Assembly: GCA_963848375.1 (NCBI GenBank)
Contig: CAWKDK010000014.1
Location: forward strand, 62,001-126,000
Source of the DNA: JAJPJE01 sp963848375
Lineage (GTDB): Bacteria; Acidobacteriota; Terriglobia; Terriglobales; Acidobacteriaceae
Length of the DNA stretch: 64,000 nucleotides
Direction: 5' to 3'
The notes beneath the pieces were generated by a model. It searched no databases. It was not told where the DNA came from and saw only the letters and a program-made list of their open reading frames with translations. The translations under genes and the position numbers were made by a program. Shown in pieces: positions 35,457 through 44,664 of this stretch; positions within the stretch are counted from its first letter, which is position 1, and each line of letters opens with the position of its first letter.

Positions 35457-36497
35457 ATGCCCACCGTCATAGCGGTTGATGCCATGGGATCGGATGGCGC
35501 GCCTGTACCAGAGGTCGAAGGCGCGCTGCAAGCTGTTCGGGGCTACGATGTGCACGTTATTCTGGTTGGCAAAGAAGACGTGATTCGCGCCGAGTTGCGC
35601 CGCCAGTTGCACGAACATCCATCCTGGCACCTTTACAAGAAGAGTATCGAGATTGTTCATGCCAGCGAAGTCGTTGGCATGGACGAAAAGGCCGCGCAGG
35701 CAGTCCGCGCCAAGAAGGACTCGTCGATGCGTGTTGGCCTTCGCCTGGTTCGCGACGGCAAAGCCGCCGGCTTCACCAGCGCAGGGAATACCGGCGCGGT
35801 GATGGCCACGGCGAAGATGGTCCTGGGCGCGCTGCCCGGCGTGGATCGTCCGGCGCTGGCCAGTGTCTTCCCCACGGCCAAAGGGACGGCCGCCGTTCTT
35901 CTCGACGTGGGTGCCAATGTCGATTCCAAGCCGCAGAACCTCGAGCAGTTTGCCATCATGGGCGAAATCTACATGCGCAAGATCTTCGACGTGGATCGTC
36001 CGCGCGTGGGAATTCTCTCCATCGGTGAAGAAGAGGGTAAAGGCAACGAGTTGACGCGCGCAGCGTATCCGCTGGTCAAGAATCTGCCGCTGAATTTTGT
36101 CGGCAACGTGGAAGGCCGCGACCTGTACAACGGCAACGTCGACGTGATCGTGTGCGACGGCTTCGTCGGCAATGTCGCGCTGAAGATTTCCGAGGGACTG
36201 GTAGAGACTGTCCGCCATATGCTGAAAGAGTCGCTGAACGCGACCATCAGCAGCCAGGTGGGCGCGATGCTATCGCGCAAGGCTTTCGTTGATTTCAAGA
36301 AGCGGCTCGACTACTCCGAATACGGTGGCGTGCCTCTGCTGGGAGTGAAAGGCGCCTGCATCATTGGTCACGGCAGCTCGAACGCGAACGCTATCAAGAA
36401 CGCGATTCGAGTGGCCGCCGAGTACGCCGACCGTAAGATCAATAAGCAGATTGAAGAAGAGATCGCGTCGACCCGTATGGCGCCGGCGCAAGCGTAA
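35457..36497 (+). CDS. plsX: phosphate acyltransferase PlsX
   Basis: Forms acyl-phosphate from acyl-ACP for membrane phospholipid synthesis. The 346-residue protein begins VIAVDAMGSDGAP, and has SMRVGLRLVRDGKAAGFTSAGNTGA (seen in part), LDVGANVD, VGILSIGEEEGKGNEL, VEGRDLYNG and DGFVGN. Length and motifs are standard. It follows rpmF with a 59-base gap and precedes fabD, but fabH, which normally lies between plsX and fabD, is not here. Confidence 0.96.
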   Translation: MPTVIAVDAMGSDGAPVPEVEGALQAVRGYDVHVILVGKEDVIRAELRRQLHEHPSWHLYKKSIEIVHASEVVGMDEKAAQAVRAKKDSSMRVGLRLVRDGKAAGFTSAGNTGAVMATAKMVLGALPGVDRPALASVFPTAKGTAAVLLDVGANVDSKPQNLEQFAIMGEIYMRKIFDVDRPRVGILSIGEEEGKGNELTRAAYPLVKNLPLNFVGNVEGRDLYNGNVDVIVCDGFVGNVALKISEGLVETVRHMLKESLNATISSQVGAMLSRKAFVDFKKRLDYSEYGGVPLLGVKGACIIGHGSSNANAIKNAIRVAAEYADRKINKQIEEEIASTRMAPAQA

Positions 36498-36571
36498 AGT
36501 TTTGCGTATTCCCACCCGCGCCAAAAGATGGCGAGGGCGGGGCACCCGCCGTTCAGAAAGTACGACCAATC

Positions 36572-37534
36572 ATGTCCAGCAATCAAACTATCGCATTCCT
36601 TTTTCCTGGCCAGGGATCCCAAGCCGTCGGCATGGGCAAAGACCTCGCCGCACTTTATCCCGTCGCGCAGGAGACCTTCGACGAAGCCGATGCAGCCCTC
36701 GGGTACAAACTGTCGCAGCTCTGCTTTGAAGGTCCGGAAGAACAACTTCGCCTGACAGAAATTACTCAGCCCGCGATTCTGACCGCCTCGGTCGCTGCAT
36801 TTCGCGTGCTCATCAGCAAGGGACTTGTGCCGACGTTCGTCGCCGGACACAGCCTCGGAGAATATTCGGCGCACGTGGCCGCCGGGACCCTGGACTTTGC
36901 CGACGCCGTGCGCACTGTGCGCAATCGCGGCAAGTACATGCAGGAAGCCGTTCCCGTGGGCGAAGGCGCCATGGCTGCCATTCTCGGCATGAAGCTCGAT
37001 GTTGTGCGTGAAGTCTGCAACGAGTCCGCACAAGGTCAGGTTTGCCAGGCGGCGAATATCAATTCTCCCGACCAGATTGTGATTTCGGGCAGTAAGGCCG
37101 CGGTCGAGCGCGCGGCTGAACTCGCGAAACAGAAGGGCGCGAAACGCGCGGTCATTCTCCCAGTAAGTGCACCCTTCCATTGCGCACTGATGAAGCCAGC
37201 GCAGGATCGCCTGGAGCAGGATCTACGAGCGCTCGCCTTCCGCGCCATGGAGCACAAGCTGATCACCAACGTCGACGCCGAGATTATCGACTCTCCCGAA
37301 CAAGCGCGCGATGCGCTGATCCGCCAGGTTACCGGCGCAGTTCAGTGGGAAGCATCGATGCGCAAGCTGATCGGCGCCGGTGTCACGACGTTCGTGGAAG
37401 TCGGTCCCGGCAAAGTTTTATGCGGACTGATGCGCCAGATTGATCGCAGCCAGACATGCTTGAATGTGGAGAACGAAGACTCGCTGGCGAAGACCATGAA
37501 TCATTTCGCGCCATCGAGCACAGCGGTTCTGTAG
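36572..37534 (+). CDS. fabD: malonyl CoA-acyl carrier protein transacylase
   Basis: Transfers malonyl groups to ACP for fatty acid synthesis. The 320-residue protein has LFPGQGSQ (10-17), the nucleophile motif GHSLGEYSA (Ser94) and the catalytic His in SAPFHCALM (His203), and QPAILTAS. Cotranscribed with plsX (74-base gap). Confidence 0.96.
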   Translation: MSSNQTIAFLFPGQGSQAVGMGKDLAALYPVAQETFDEADAALGYKLSQLCFEGPEEQLRLTEITQPAILTASVAAFRVLISKGLVPTFVAGHSLGEYSAHVAAGTLDFADAVRTVRNRGKYMQEAVPVGEGAMAAILGMKLDVVREVCNESAQGQVCQAANINSPDQIVISGSKAAVERAAELAKQKGAKRAVILPVSAPFHCALMKPAQDRLEQDLRALAFRAMEHKLITNVDAEIIDSPEQARDALIRQVTGAVQWEASMRKLIGAGVTTFVEVGPGKVLCGLMRQIDRSQTCLNVENEDSLAKTMNHFAPSSTAVL

Positions 37535-37574
37535 TGTCTCGGGAATGGATGATCTTCCGCTAGAGTTTGTTCCA

Positions 37575-38999
37575 TCAGCGGCGATAACGTTTGGATCGCC
37601 CTTTTACCCGTTTGTCGCCGCGCTTTTCCCAGGCTCGTCTGCCGCCAAACCGTTGTTTTCTCGCCGAAGCCTCGTTTCCATCCGAGCCAGGATCGTTCAA
37701 TATCTCAGGTGCAGGTAGTCGTTCTCTGCGGGAGCGCACAAGAATTGCAGCGAGTTCTTCAGCGCTTCGCTGTGCGAGAAGCAGTCGGCCCGCGGCCAGA
37801 TCCTCTTCCGCCGGAGCTTCCGCCATCGTAAGGATTTCGCGCACGAGCATCTCCTCGTCGCGCGCGCGAATAGCATCGGCAGAAGGAGCAGGCGACCACG
37901 TCGCTTTGATCTTCGCCCCCGCCAGCAATCGCTCCACTGCTCGGCGGCGCGGCGCGGGCACCAGCATGACGGACAATCCTTTGCGGCCTGCTCGCCCCGT
38001 GCGGCCACTGCGGTGCAGCAGCGCCTCCCGATTCTGTGGCAAATCCGCGTGGATCACCAACCCAAGATCGGGCATATCGAGTCCCCGTGCAGCGACATCA
38101 GTCGCGACGCACACGCGCGCACGCCCATCACGCAATGCCTGCAGCGCGTTTGTCCGCTCGTGTTGTTTCAGTTCACCGGAGAGCGCAACCGCAGAGAACC
38201 CGCGTTCCTGCAGGTTGGCGTGCAGGTGACGTACCGCTTCGCGGGTTGAACAGAACACCAGCGCGCCTTGCGCATCGAAATATCGCAGCGAGTTCACCAC
38301 TGCGTGTTCACTATCGCGAGGGCGAATGGGAAACGCCCGGTACTCGATGTCGCGATGGGGCTCATTCTCCCGCGAAAGGGCGAGGCGAAGCGCATTCCGC
38401 TGATAACGTTTAGCAAGACCTAATATTCCTTTCGGCAGCGTTGCCGAAAACAGCATCGTCTGGCGATCCGATGGCGTGGCATCCAGCAGCGCCTCGAGTT
38501 CCTCACGAAAACCGAGGTCGAGCATTTCATCGGCCTCGTCGAGCACCACGGATCGGATCTGTGACAGATCTAAATGTTTCTGATCGAGGTGGTCGGCCAG
38601 TCGGCCCGGTGTACCAACTACGATGTGGGCACCCTGCGCGAGCAGGCGTTGTTCTCGGCGGATATCCATCCCGCCGACGGAAGACACCACACGCGCGCCG
38701 GTGTTCGCGAACAACCACTCCAGCTCACGTTGAACCTGCAACGCTAATTCGCGAGTAGGCGCAACGACCAGTGCTAAGGGCTGCTGCGCTCGAGGAAATC
38801 GCTCTGCGTCGCCCAGCAGAGTGGCTCCCAGCGCCAGGCCATAGGCTACAGTCTTCCCCGAGCCCGTCTGGGCCGACACCAGCAGATCGCGATTTGCCGC
38901 GTCCGGTCGAAGGACTGCTCGCTGCACCGGTGTGGGATCGATGTAACTTCGTGCTGTCAGCGCACTAAGCAGACTTGGATGGGTACCAGAGAACGCCAT
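37575..38999 (-). CDS. DEAD-box RNA helicase
   Basis: A 474-residue ATP-dependent RNA helicase. Motifs in order: Q motif region DPTPVQRAVL, motif I AQTGSGKT (43-50), Ia PTRELALQVQ, GG, TPGR, II DEAD (154-157), III FSATLP (SAT), IV VFCSTR, V ATDVAARGLD, VI HRSGRTGRAG. The C-terminal 90 residues are low-complexity and basic (KQRFGGRRAWEKRGDKR), an RNA-binding tail. Resembles DbpA/CshA-like proteins but I cannot choose a subfamily. Convergent with fabD. Confidence 0.93.
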   Translation of the reverse strand: MAFSGTHPSLLSALTARSYIDPTPVQRAVLRPDAANRDLLVSAQTGSGKTVAYGLALGATLLGDAERFPRAQQPLALVVAPTRELALQVQRELEWLFANTGARVVSSVGGMDIRREQRLLAQGAHIVVGTPGRLADHLDQKHLDLSQIRSVVLDEADEMLDLGFREELEALLDATPSDRQTMLFSATLPKGILGLAKRYQRNALRLALSRENEPHRDIEYRAFPIRPRDSEHAVVNSLRYFDAQGALVFCSTREAVRHLHANLQERGFSAVALSGELKQHERTNALQALRDGRARVCVATDVAARGLDMPDLGLVIHADLPQNREALLHRSGRTGRAGRKGLSVMLVPAPRRRAVERLLAGAKIKATWSPAPSADAIRARDEEMLVREILTMAEAPAEEDLAAGRLLLAQRSAEELAAILVRSRRERLPAPEILNDPGSDGNEASARKQRFGGRRAWEKRGDKRVKGRSKRYRR

Positions 39000-39196
39000 A
39001 AATTCTGCTCCATACCGCGGATAGGGCTAGTTTTGCGGGAAGCTGCAAAAAGAACCCTGCGAAACAATACTACGGGAAGGAAAGGGAATCGCGGGGCGAG
39101 AGAAGAGAGTCCCACATTCATACCGGAGCAGCCGAGCGTTGACGACAGGATTTTTATTGCTTCCAAAAGTGCCCTTCATTTAATTTCAGCTCACCT

Positions 39197-41104
39197 ATGC
39201 GTCGAGCAGTATCGATCTTTTTCCTCTTTGTCGTAACCCTTTCTGCGGCAGCTCGAGATGGAGCAAGCCACTGGTCTGAAGTGCGCAGCCAGCACTTCGT
39301 GGTGCTCACAGACTCAAATGAGAAACAGGCGCGCCGCGTCGCGAGCCAACTCGAACGGATGCGGGCCGTCTTTCATGTCCTCTTGCCAACCGCCTCAGAC
39401 ACCGCTGGATCTCCCGTAATCGTGCTTGCCTTGAAGGACAAGAAGGCTTTTCAGGCACTTGAGCCGGAAGCCTATCTTGCGAAAGGGCAGCTAGAGCTCG
39501 CCGGATTGTTCATGCGCGCGCCCGACAAGAATTACATCCTGCTGCGTCTTGATGCGCAGGGCGACCATCCCTACGCAACTATCTATCATGAGTACACCCA
39601 CTTCATGCTACGCAACGCGAGCGAGTGGATTCCCTTGTGGTTGAACGAGGGATTGGCGGAGTTTTATCAGAACTCCGACATCGAGGAAAAGGAAGTGCTG
39701 CTTGGTCAGCCCAGCGAGGATGACATCCTGTATCTCCGGCAGAATCGATTACTGCCGCTCACTACGTTGCTCAAAGTCGACCAGACTTCGCCTTACTATC
39801 ACGAGGAACAAAAGGGTTCTGTCTTCTATGCCGAATCGTGGGCGCTCACGCATTTCATAAGGGTTACGGATCGGCAGAAGGGCACGGATCGTCTTCAGGA
39901 CTACGCCAAGCGACTGATCAAGAAAGAAGATCCCGTTATCGCCGCTCAGGAGGCCTTCGGCGATCTGAACGTATTGCAGAAATCGTTGAACAGCTACATC
40001 TCGCAAGGCCAGTTCATGATGTTCAAAATGAACACCGGCATTACCATAGACGAATCCGCTTTTCAGTTTCGTGCGATTCCGACAACAGATGCCGATGCTA
40101 TTCGTGCCGATGTACTCGTCTACAACCAACGGCCCAAAGACGCACAGGCGTTAATCGACGCCGTCTTGCGGGATGATCCGAAGAACGCGCTCGCGCACGA
40201 GACCATGGGCTATTTGAAGTTTCGCGAAGGCGACTTGGAGTCGGCGCGAAAGTGGTATGGCGAAGCGGTGCAATTGGATTCACAGAGCTATCTAGCGCAC
40301 TACTATTACGCGATCATGTCCATGAAGTCAGGGGAGAACAGCCAGGATCCAGAGATCGAGTCAAGTCTTCGCGCTTGCATGAAGCTCAACCCTGACTTCG
40401 CGCCGGCGTACGATGCGCTTGCGATGCGCTACTCGATGAATCCCGCAAAGGTGGACGAAGCGCATTTTTTGAATGTACAGGCGATTAACCTCGAACCGGA
40501 CAACGTCAACTATCGCATGAACGCTGCCGCGGTCCTCGCGAATGGCCGCCGGTATGATGATGCTCTTAGAGTGCTGAAAGCGGCGACCCACGTCGCGAAG
40601 ACGCCAGAAGAAGTTGCGTTTGTGCAGGCCCGGATCGATCAGATCGAGCAATACCAATCAGCTGTAGCGCAAAGCCGCCAGAGACTGAGCGAGGATGATC
40701 GCCAGAGCTTTACCAGCGCTGATGCAGACACCCGGAGCGTGACTGTCACCACCAGCGACGGCCGCAAATTCGAGATAAAGTCGGACCCCTCGCACGAAGG
40801 TCCGAAATATCCGACGGAAGCGCTTACTGGTCCGCGTCACACGGTGCGGGGAATCCTACGGAACGTCCAGTGTTCCTATCCGATGACTATCACGCTCAAC
40901 GTGGAACCGGGCGGTAAGGCCAAAACCGTCGCTGTGTACCGCAATAACTTCTCCCAGATCGTGTTCACGGTCATGAATTTCACTCCGAAAAGCGATCTCA
41001 ATCCTTGCACGGACATTGAAGGATTCAAAGCCAAAGTCGAGTATGCCGAGGTGTCAGACAAATCCATTGCTGGCCAGATTGTCGCTATCGAACTGAGTAA
41101 GTAA
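39197..41104 (+). CDS. exported gluzincin-type (DUF1570-like) peptidase with TPR repeats
   Basis: A 635-residue protein with a signal peptide ending near AAARDG. Residues about 25-165 hold a zinc peptidase-like domain with HEYTH (His131, Glu132, His135) and a downstream NEGLAEFY (Glu151/155), the gluzincin arrangement. Residues about 310-480 contain tetratricopeptide repeats (such as AHETMGYLKFREGDLESARK). The last 130 residues form an extra domain with HTVRGILRNVQCSYPMTI. Probably periplasmic. Substrate unknown. Confidence 0.85.
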   Translation: MRRAVSIFFLFVVTLSAAARDGASHWSEVRSQHFVVLTDSNEKQARRVASQLERMRAVFHVLLPTASDTAGSPVIVLALKDKKAFQALEPEAYLAKGQLELAGLFMRAPDKNYILLRLDAQGDHPYATIYHEYTHFMLRNASEWIPLWLNEGLAEFYQNSDIEEKEVLLGQPSEDDILYLRQNRLLPLTTLLKVDQTSPYYHEEQKGSVFYAESWALTHFIRVTDRQKGTDRLQDYAKRLIKKEDPVIAAQEAFGDLNVLQKSLNSYISQGQFMMFKMNTGITIDESAFQFRAIPTTDADAIRADVLVYNQRPKDAQALIDAVLRDDPKNALAHETMGYLKFREGDLESARKWYGEAVQLDSQSYLAHYYYAIMSMKSGENSQDPEIESSLRACMKLNPDFAPAYDALAMRYSMNPAKVDEAHFLNVQAINLEPDNVNYRMNAAAVLANGRRYDDALRVLKAATHVAKTPEEVAFVQARIDQIEQYQSAVAQSRQRLSEDDRQSFTSADADTRSVTVTTSDGRKFEIKSDPSHEGPKYPTEALTGPRHTVRGILRNVQCSYPMTITLNVEPGGKAKTVAVYRNNFSQIVFTVMNFTPKSDLNPCTDIEGFKAKVEYAEVSDKSIAGQIVAIELSK

Positions 41105-41347
41105 TTGGGGCGTATGCCTCTCATGCCCGGCTGAGACCGGACCAAGGCGGGTCGATACTAGCATCGGTGAACGATCCAACAGAGAAAGAAACTCGCGATG
41201 CGACTTTTTAGGTCCGAGCGGATGGAAGAGTTACGGCCCCATGCACAAATGTCGAAGCAAACTTGGGCATAAAGTTCTCCCATTGTAACCAAAAAATTTA
41301 ACTACAGGATTCACCTCAAAGCAGCATCTTAGATGTGGGGGCGGATC

Positions 41348-41677
41348 ATGTATGTCCGAACAGTCTCCTTCGTGGTGAAGCCGTTCCAGGTCAAAAGATT
41401 TTGCGACTGTGTAGATGGACTTGCCAGGAACGTCGCAAGCAAGCAGCCGGGATTTCTTGAGCACGTGGTCCTGGTCTCAGAACAGGAAAAACGACTGATT
41501 ACCGTGATTTCTTTTTGGAAAACCAAGGCAGAAGCAGACCGCTACCAAGAGGAAGTTTTCCCTGAAGCCTTGGCGAAGTTGCATTCGATGATCGATTCGG
41601 GGCCTGTTATCCAATACTACGTAGCTGTCGTGGCCGACGCCTCGATCGCACCGGCAAGAGTTACCCTCGCCGCGTAG
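41348..41677 (+). CDS. antibiotic biosynthesis monooxygenase (ABM)-like domain protein
   Basis: A 109-residue protein of ferredoxin-like ABM fold type: VRTVSFVVKPFQVKRF, QPGFLEHVVLVSEQEKRLITVISFW (in parts) and EADRYQEEVFPEAL. Such small proteins are monooxygenases or heme-related enzymes, often with unknown substrate. ATG 41348 lies after GGGGGCGGA; an alternative in-frame ATG is at 41333. Confidence 0.75.
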   Translation: MYVRTVSFVVKPFQVKRFCDCVDGLARNVASKQPGFLEHVVLVSEQEKRLITVISFWKTKAEADRYQEEVFPEALAKLHSMIDSGPVIQYYVAVVADASIAPARVTLAA

Positions 41678-41798
41678 TGGCGCAGGCATCGTGCCGTTCA
41701 GTCGCCGCTAACTCGATGGAACGCTGACTCCCTCAGCGATGCGGCCTACTCTCTCCTGCTACAATCACCGCACTCTCTTGTCGTAGGTGGGGAACTGA

Positions 41799-43085
41799 AT
41801 GTTCAAGTCAGCGCTCTGTCGAGCCGTGCTCGCCATTGCCGTAATCAGCCAGGCCGCTTTTGCCCAAACAAAATCTGAACCGGTCACCGTAGTCAAAGCC
41901 GCGCGTCTTCTTGATGTTCGCTCCGGGCAGATGCAATCGAATCCCGTGATCGTCATCGAAGGCGATCGTGTCCGCGCGATTTCCGGCGCGGTGCCTGCGG
42001 GAGCGCATGTGATCGACCTTGGCGACGTCACCCTGCTTCCGGGATTCATTGACTGCCACGCGCACATTCTCGGCAATCTTAAGGATCAGTCGCCAACCGC
42101 TGGCCTGCGGATGTCTTCAGCGGAAGGCGCTCTCTGGGGATATCACAACCTGCAGATTTGGATCGCGCACGGCTTCACTTCTTTGCGGGACGCGGGCGAA
42201 TCCGATCTTGGCTACGGGCAGTTGGCGCTGCGTAACCTGATCAACAAGGGAATCATTCAGGGTCCGCGCATTGTCTCAGCCGGAAATTTTCTTTCGTTGA
42301 ATGGCGGCCATGGTGATGTGGATGTTCTCGCTCCTGATCAGGCGATGCCGCGACGGCCAAACATCGCCGACAACGTCGAAGAGGTTGGACCCGCGGTTCG
42401 TCGCGACATTAAGTACGGCGCCGACTGGATCAAGATGATGGCCACCGGTGGCGTGATGGATCCGCTCAGCGACTACAACGTTGAAGAGCTCAGCGAAGCG
42501 CAGATGGCCGCCGCGGTTGAGATCGCGCACCGCGCACACAAGAAAGTGATGGCGCACGCTGAGGGTACGGCGGGAATCAAGGCCGCGGCGCTGGCCGGGG
42601 TCGACACCATCGAGCACGGCACCATCATGGACGACGAAGCCGCCAGCATTATGGAGCAGAAAGGCACATGGCTGGTGCCCACGCTTTATACCTTCCAGCA
42701 CGGAGTTGAAGTGGGAGCTTCGCTCGGCGCGGACGCGGCGACGGTAAGAAAGGGTGAGGAGATCCTGAAATTCCAGCAGGCGTCATTCGATATCGCCCGC
42801 AAGCATCATTTGAAGATCGCATACGGCGTGGATGACGATCCCGATTACGTGAGCAAGGAATTCTTCTCGCTGACGAAGGCCGGTATGAGCAATGTCGAGG
42901 CGATCCAGGCGGCCACGGTTCGCGCTTCCGAACTATTGGGACTGTCCGATCAGGTCGGCACAGTTGAGCCCGGCAAGTTCGCCGACATTGTTGCGGTGAA
43001 GGGCGATCCGACGGCGAACATTGCAGCCATCGAGAACGTAGTGTTTGTGATGAAGGGCGGGAAAGTGATGGTGGGGAGTAAGTAG
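41799..43085 (+). CDS. exported amidohydrolase family protein (imidazolonepropionase/prolidase-like)
   Basis: A 428-residue secreted metal-dependent hydrolase with a signal peptide ending near QAAFAQ. Ligands: CHAH (His87, His89), carboxylated Lys in DWIKMM (Lys212), His253 in MAHAEG, His273 in IEHGT, and Asp345 in YGVDDD. Matches the two-metal amidohydrolase group that includes Xaa-Pro dipeptidases and imidazolonepropionase-related proteins. Probable periplasmic dipeptidase-like role; substrate unproven. Confidence 0.92.
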   Translation: MFKSALCRAVLAIAVISQAAFAQTKSEPVTVVKAARLLDVRSGQMQSNPVIVIEGDRVRAISGAVPAGAHVIDLGDVTLLPGFIDCHAHILGNLKDQSPTAGLRMSSAEGALWGYHNLQIWIAHGFTSLRDAGESDLGYGQLALRNLINKGIIQGPRIVSAGNFLSLNGGHGDVDVLAPDQAMPRRPNIADNVEEVGPAVRRDIKYGADWIKMMATGGVMDPLSDYNVEELSEAQMAAAVEIAHRAHKKVMAHAEGTAGIKAAALAGVDTIEHGTIMDDEAASIMEQKGTWLVPTLYTFQHGVEVGASLGADAATVRKGEEILKFQQASFDIARKHHLKIAYGVDDDPDYVSKEFFSLTKAGMSNVEAIQAATVRASELLGLSDQVGTVEPGKFADIVAVKGDPTANIAAIENVVFVMKGGKVMVGSK

Positions 43086-43188
43086 CCATTAGCTGTTAGC
43101 AGTTAGCCTTTAGTCCCGGAGCGTTGTGCCGGTAAATCACAGCACGATGTTGGTAGGCTAAAGGCTAAGAGCCAATGGCTAAGAGCTG
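43086..43188. repeat. intergenic TTAGC-type inverted repeats
   Basis: CATTAGCTGTTAGCAGTTAGCCTTTAG-like units (in pieces) face TAGGCTAAAGGCTAAGAGCC and GGCTAAGAGC. It separates the convergent amidohydrolase and small membrane protein genes. No gene. Confidence 0.5.
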
Positions 43189-43190
43189 CT

Positions 43191-43634
43191 TCAATACGGT
43201 GAGAACGTAATCGTCTTCGTTTTGTTCTCCACCCACATGCGCGCTTTCTTTTCCTTGCGATCGTTCACGGTGACGACCACCACTACACCACTGCCGCCGT
43301 CTTTCGGAGTCGCAGAACCGTCGATGTGAAAGCTGTGGATCAGGCCCCATTCGCCGCCCGGTCCCCAGTCCTGATAGAAATCGCCAAATGTGTAGTTGGG
43401 ATTTTGCGGATGCTGCTTCCAGTTCGGATCAGCCTGCCAGAGGGCGAAAGCCTTTTCGTAGTCCTTGTTCTGGAGCGCGGTGAAGAATTTCTGCACGACG
43501 CGCTCTTCCGGATAATTGCGATAGAGCCACGCCAGTGTAGCGATGATCAGGACGAATACGACAACTCCCGCGATAATGAAGTTGCGCCGCCGCGCCCGCC
43601 GCGGATCGTAAGTAGGAGCTTCAAAGAGAGTCAT
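43191..43634 (-). CDS. hypothetical membrane-anchored protein
   Basis: A 147-residue protein with one N-terminal span (about 19-38) after a basic DPRRARRRN stretch, so the rest is extracytoplasmic. The soluble part begins with a helical FFTALQNKDYEKAFALW segment, resembling NTF2/DUF4878-like lumenal folds that bind small ligands, but I cannot assign a family. Confidence 0.7.
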   Translation of the reverse strand: MTLFEAPTYDPRRARRRNFIIAGVVVFVLIIATLAWLYRNYPEERVVQKFFTALQNKDYEKAFALWQADPNWKQHPQNPNYTFGDFYQDWGPGGEWGLIHSFHIDGSATPKDGGSGVVVVVTVNDRKEKKARMWVENKTKTITFSPY

Positions 43635-43770
43635 GTCTCACGTACCCGAAAGAACTGAACAGCATAGCACTCAAGGAAACTGATAATTGGGTAATTGGCA
43701 ATCTGGTAATTGAGAATCATCAACCCTTACCATCTCTAAACATACCTGCTTCTTTAGACACCGCTTCACG

Positions 43771-43802
43771 GAAAAAGAAAAGCCGCGCCCGAAAGCGCGG
43801 CT
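43771..43802 (-). terminator. intrinsic terminator of the TPR/YfgM-like gene
   Basis: On the minus strand AGCCGCGC, a TTTCGG loop and GCGCGGCT are followed by TTTCTTTTTC. It lies 21 bases after the stop of the gene at 43823-44536. Confidence 0.85.
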
Positions 43803-43822
43803 CACTTCGAAACTGAATCTCG

Positions 43823-44536
43823 CTACTTCTTCAGCGCTTCCAGACGATTATTCGCCAGGGTCGACGCCGCAGAATTCGGATCGTCCTTCTTAATCTGCTC
43901 GTACAACTCGCGCGCCTTCGCCGGATCCTTGGCCGTGTATACCTGCGCCATCGCCATGCGCGCCGTCGACTGGTTCACGGTATTCGTCGGCTTATCGATC
44001 AGCTTCTTATAGATGTCGATCGCCTGCTGCTCCCGCCCGGTGCTGGCATACAGATTCGCGAGTGCTAAATTCGCGAGGGATGCCACGTCCTTGCCTCCGG
44101 CATCGGCGGCCTTCTGCAACGTGGCTTCGCCTGCGGAATTGTTTCCCGCTTCCACCTGGGTCACTCCCACCATGTATAGAGCGATCTTGCCTGCGTCAGT
44201 GTGCGAAAACGAATCGGCCACCGTCTGGAATTTCGGGCGCGCAGCATTCGCGCGCTCGGCAATGGAGGTGTAGGACTCCTCGCCAGGTTGAGCCGGCATA
44301 TTCGCAGGCCGGATCGGCGCCGTGTAGGTCCGCATGGCCTGGTTCAGCTGAACCGCAGCCTGCTGGCCTTGATGCTGCACGTAAAGGTAACCACCGAGCA
44401 CGAGGGCCAGCGCGACCACCGCAGCAACGGCGACCATGATGACCTGCTTCTGATGCGCGAGCGCCCAGTTATAGGTCTCGGCAGTGGTATTGGCAAACTG
44501 ATCTTGTTTAAGTTGATGGCGTTCGGTACTGCGCAA
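43823..44536 (-). CDS. YfgM-like TPR membrane protein
   Basis: A 237-residue protein. An N-terminal cytoplasmic region is followed by one span (about 31-53, IMVAVAAVVALALVLGGY) and a periplasmic TPR_21-type domain (ADSFSHTDAGKIALYMVG, AGGKDVASLANLALANLYA). This matches the YfgM family, an ancillary SecYEG-associated chaperone-like protein. A strong terminator follows. YfgM is usually upstream of bamB; that gene is not seen here. Confidence 0.82.
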   Translation of the reverse strand: MRSTERHQLKQDQFANTTAETYNWALAHQKQVIMVAVAAVVALALVLGGYLYVQHQGQQAAVQLNQAMRTYTAPIRPANMPAQPGEESYTSIAERANAARPKFQTVADSFSHTDAGKIALYMVGVTQVEAGNNSAGEATLQKAADAGGKDVASLANLALANLYASTGREQQAIDIYKKLIDKPTNTVNQSTARMAMAQVYTAKDPAKARELYEQIKKDDPNSAASTLANNRLEALKK

Positions 44537-44664
44537 TGGGTGGTCCTAACTATTTGGAATGAAGACCACTTAGTGTAACAAGCGGCTTTCGGCGAGGTCA
44601 AACCGAGGGACTCATGGCCTGCGGAACGGTCGATTCGCCTTGCTGGTAGATGCTGCCGATTGAG

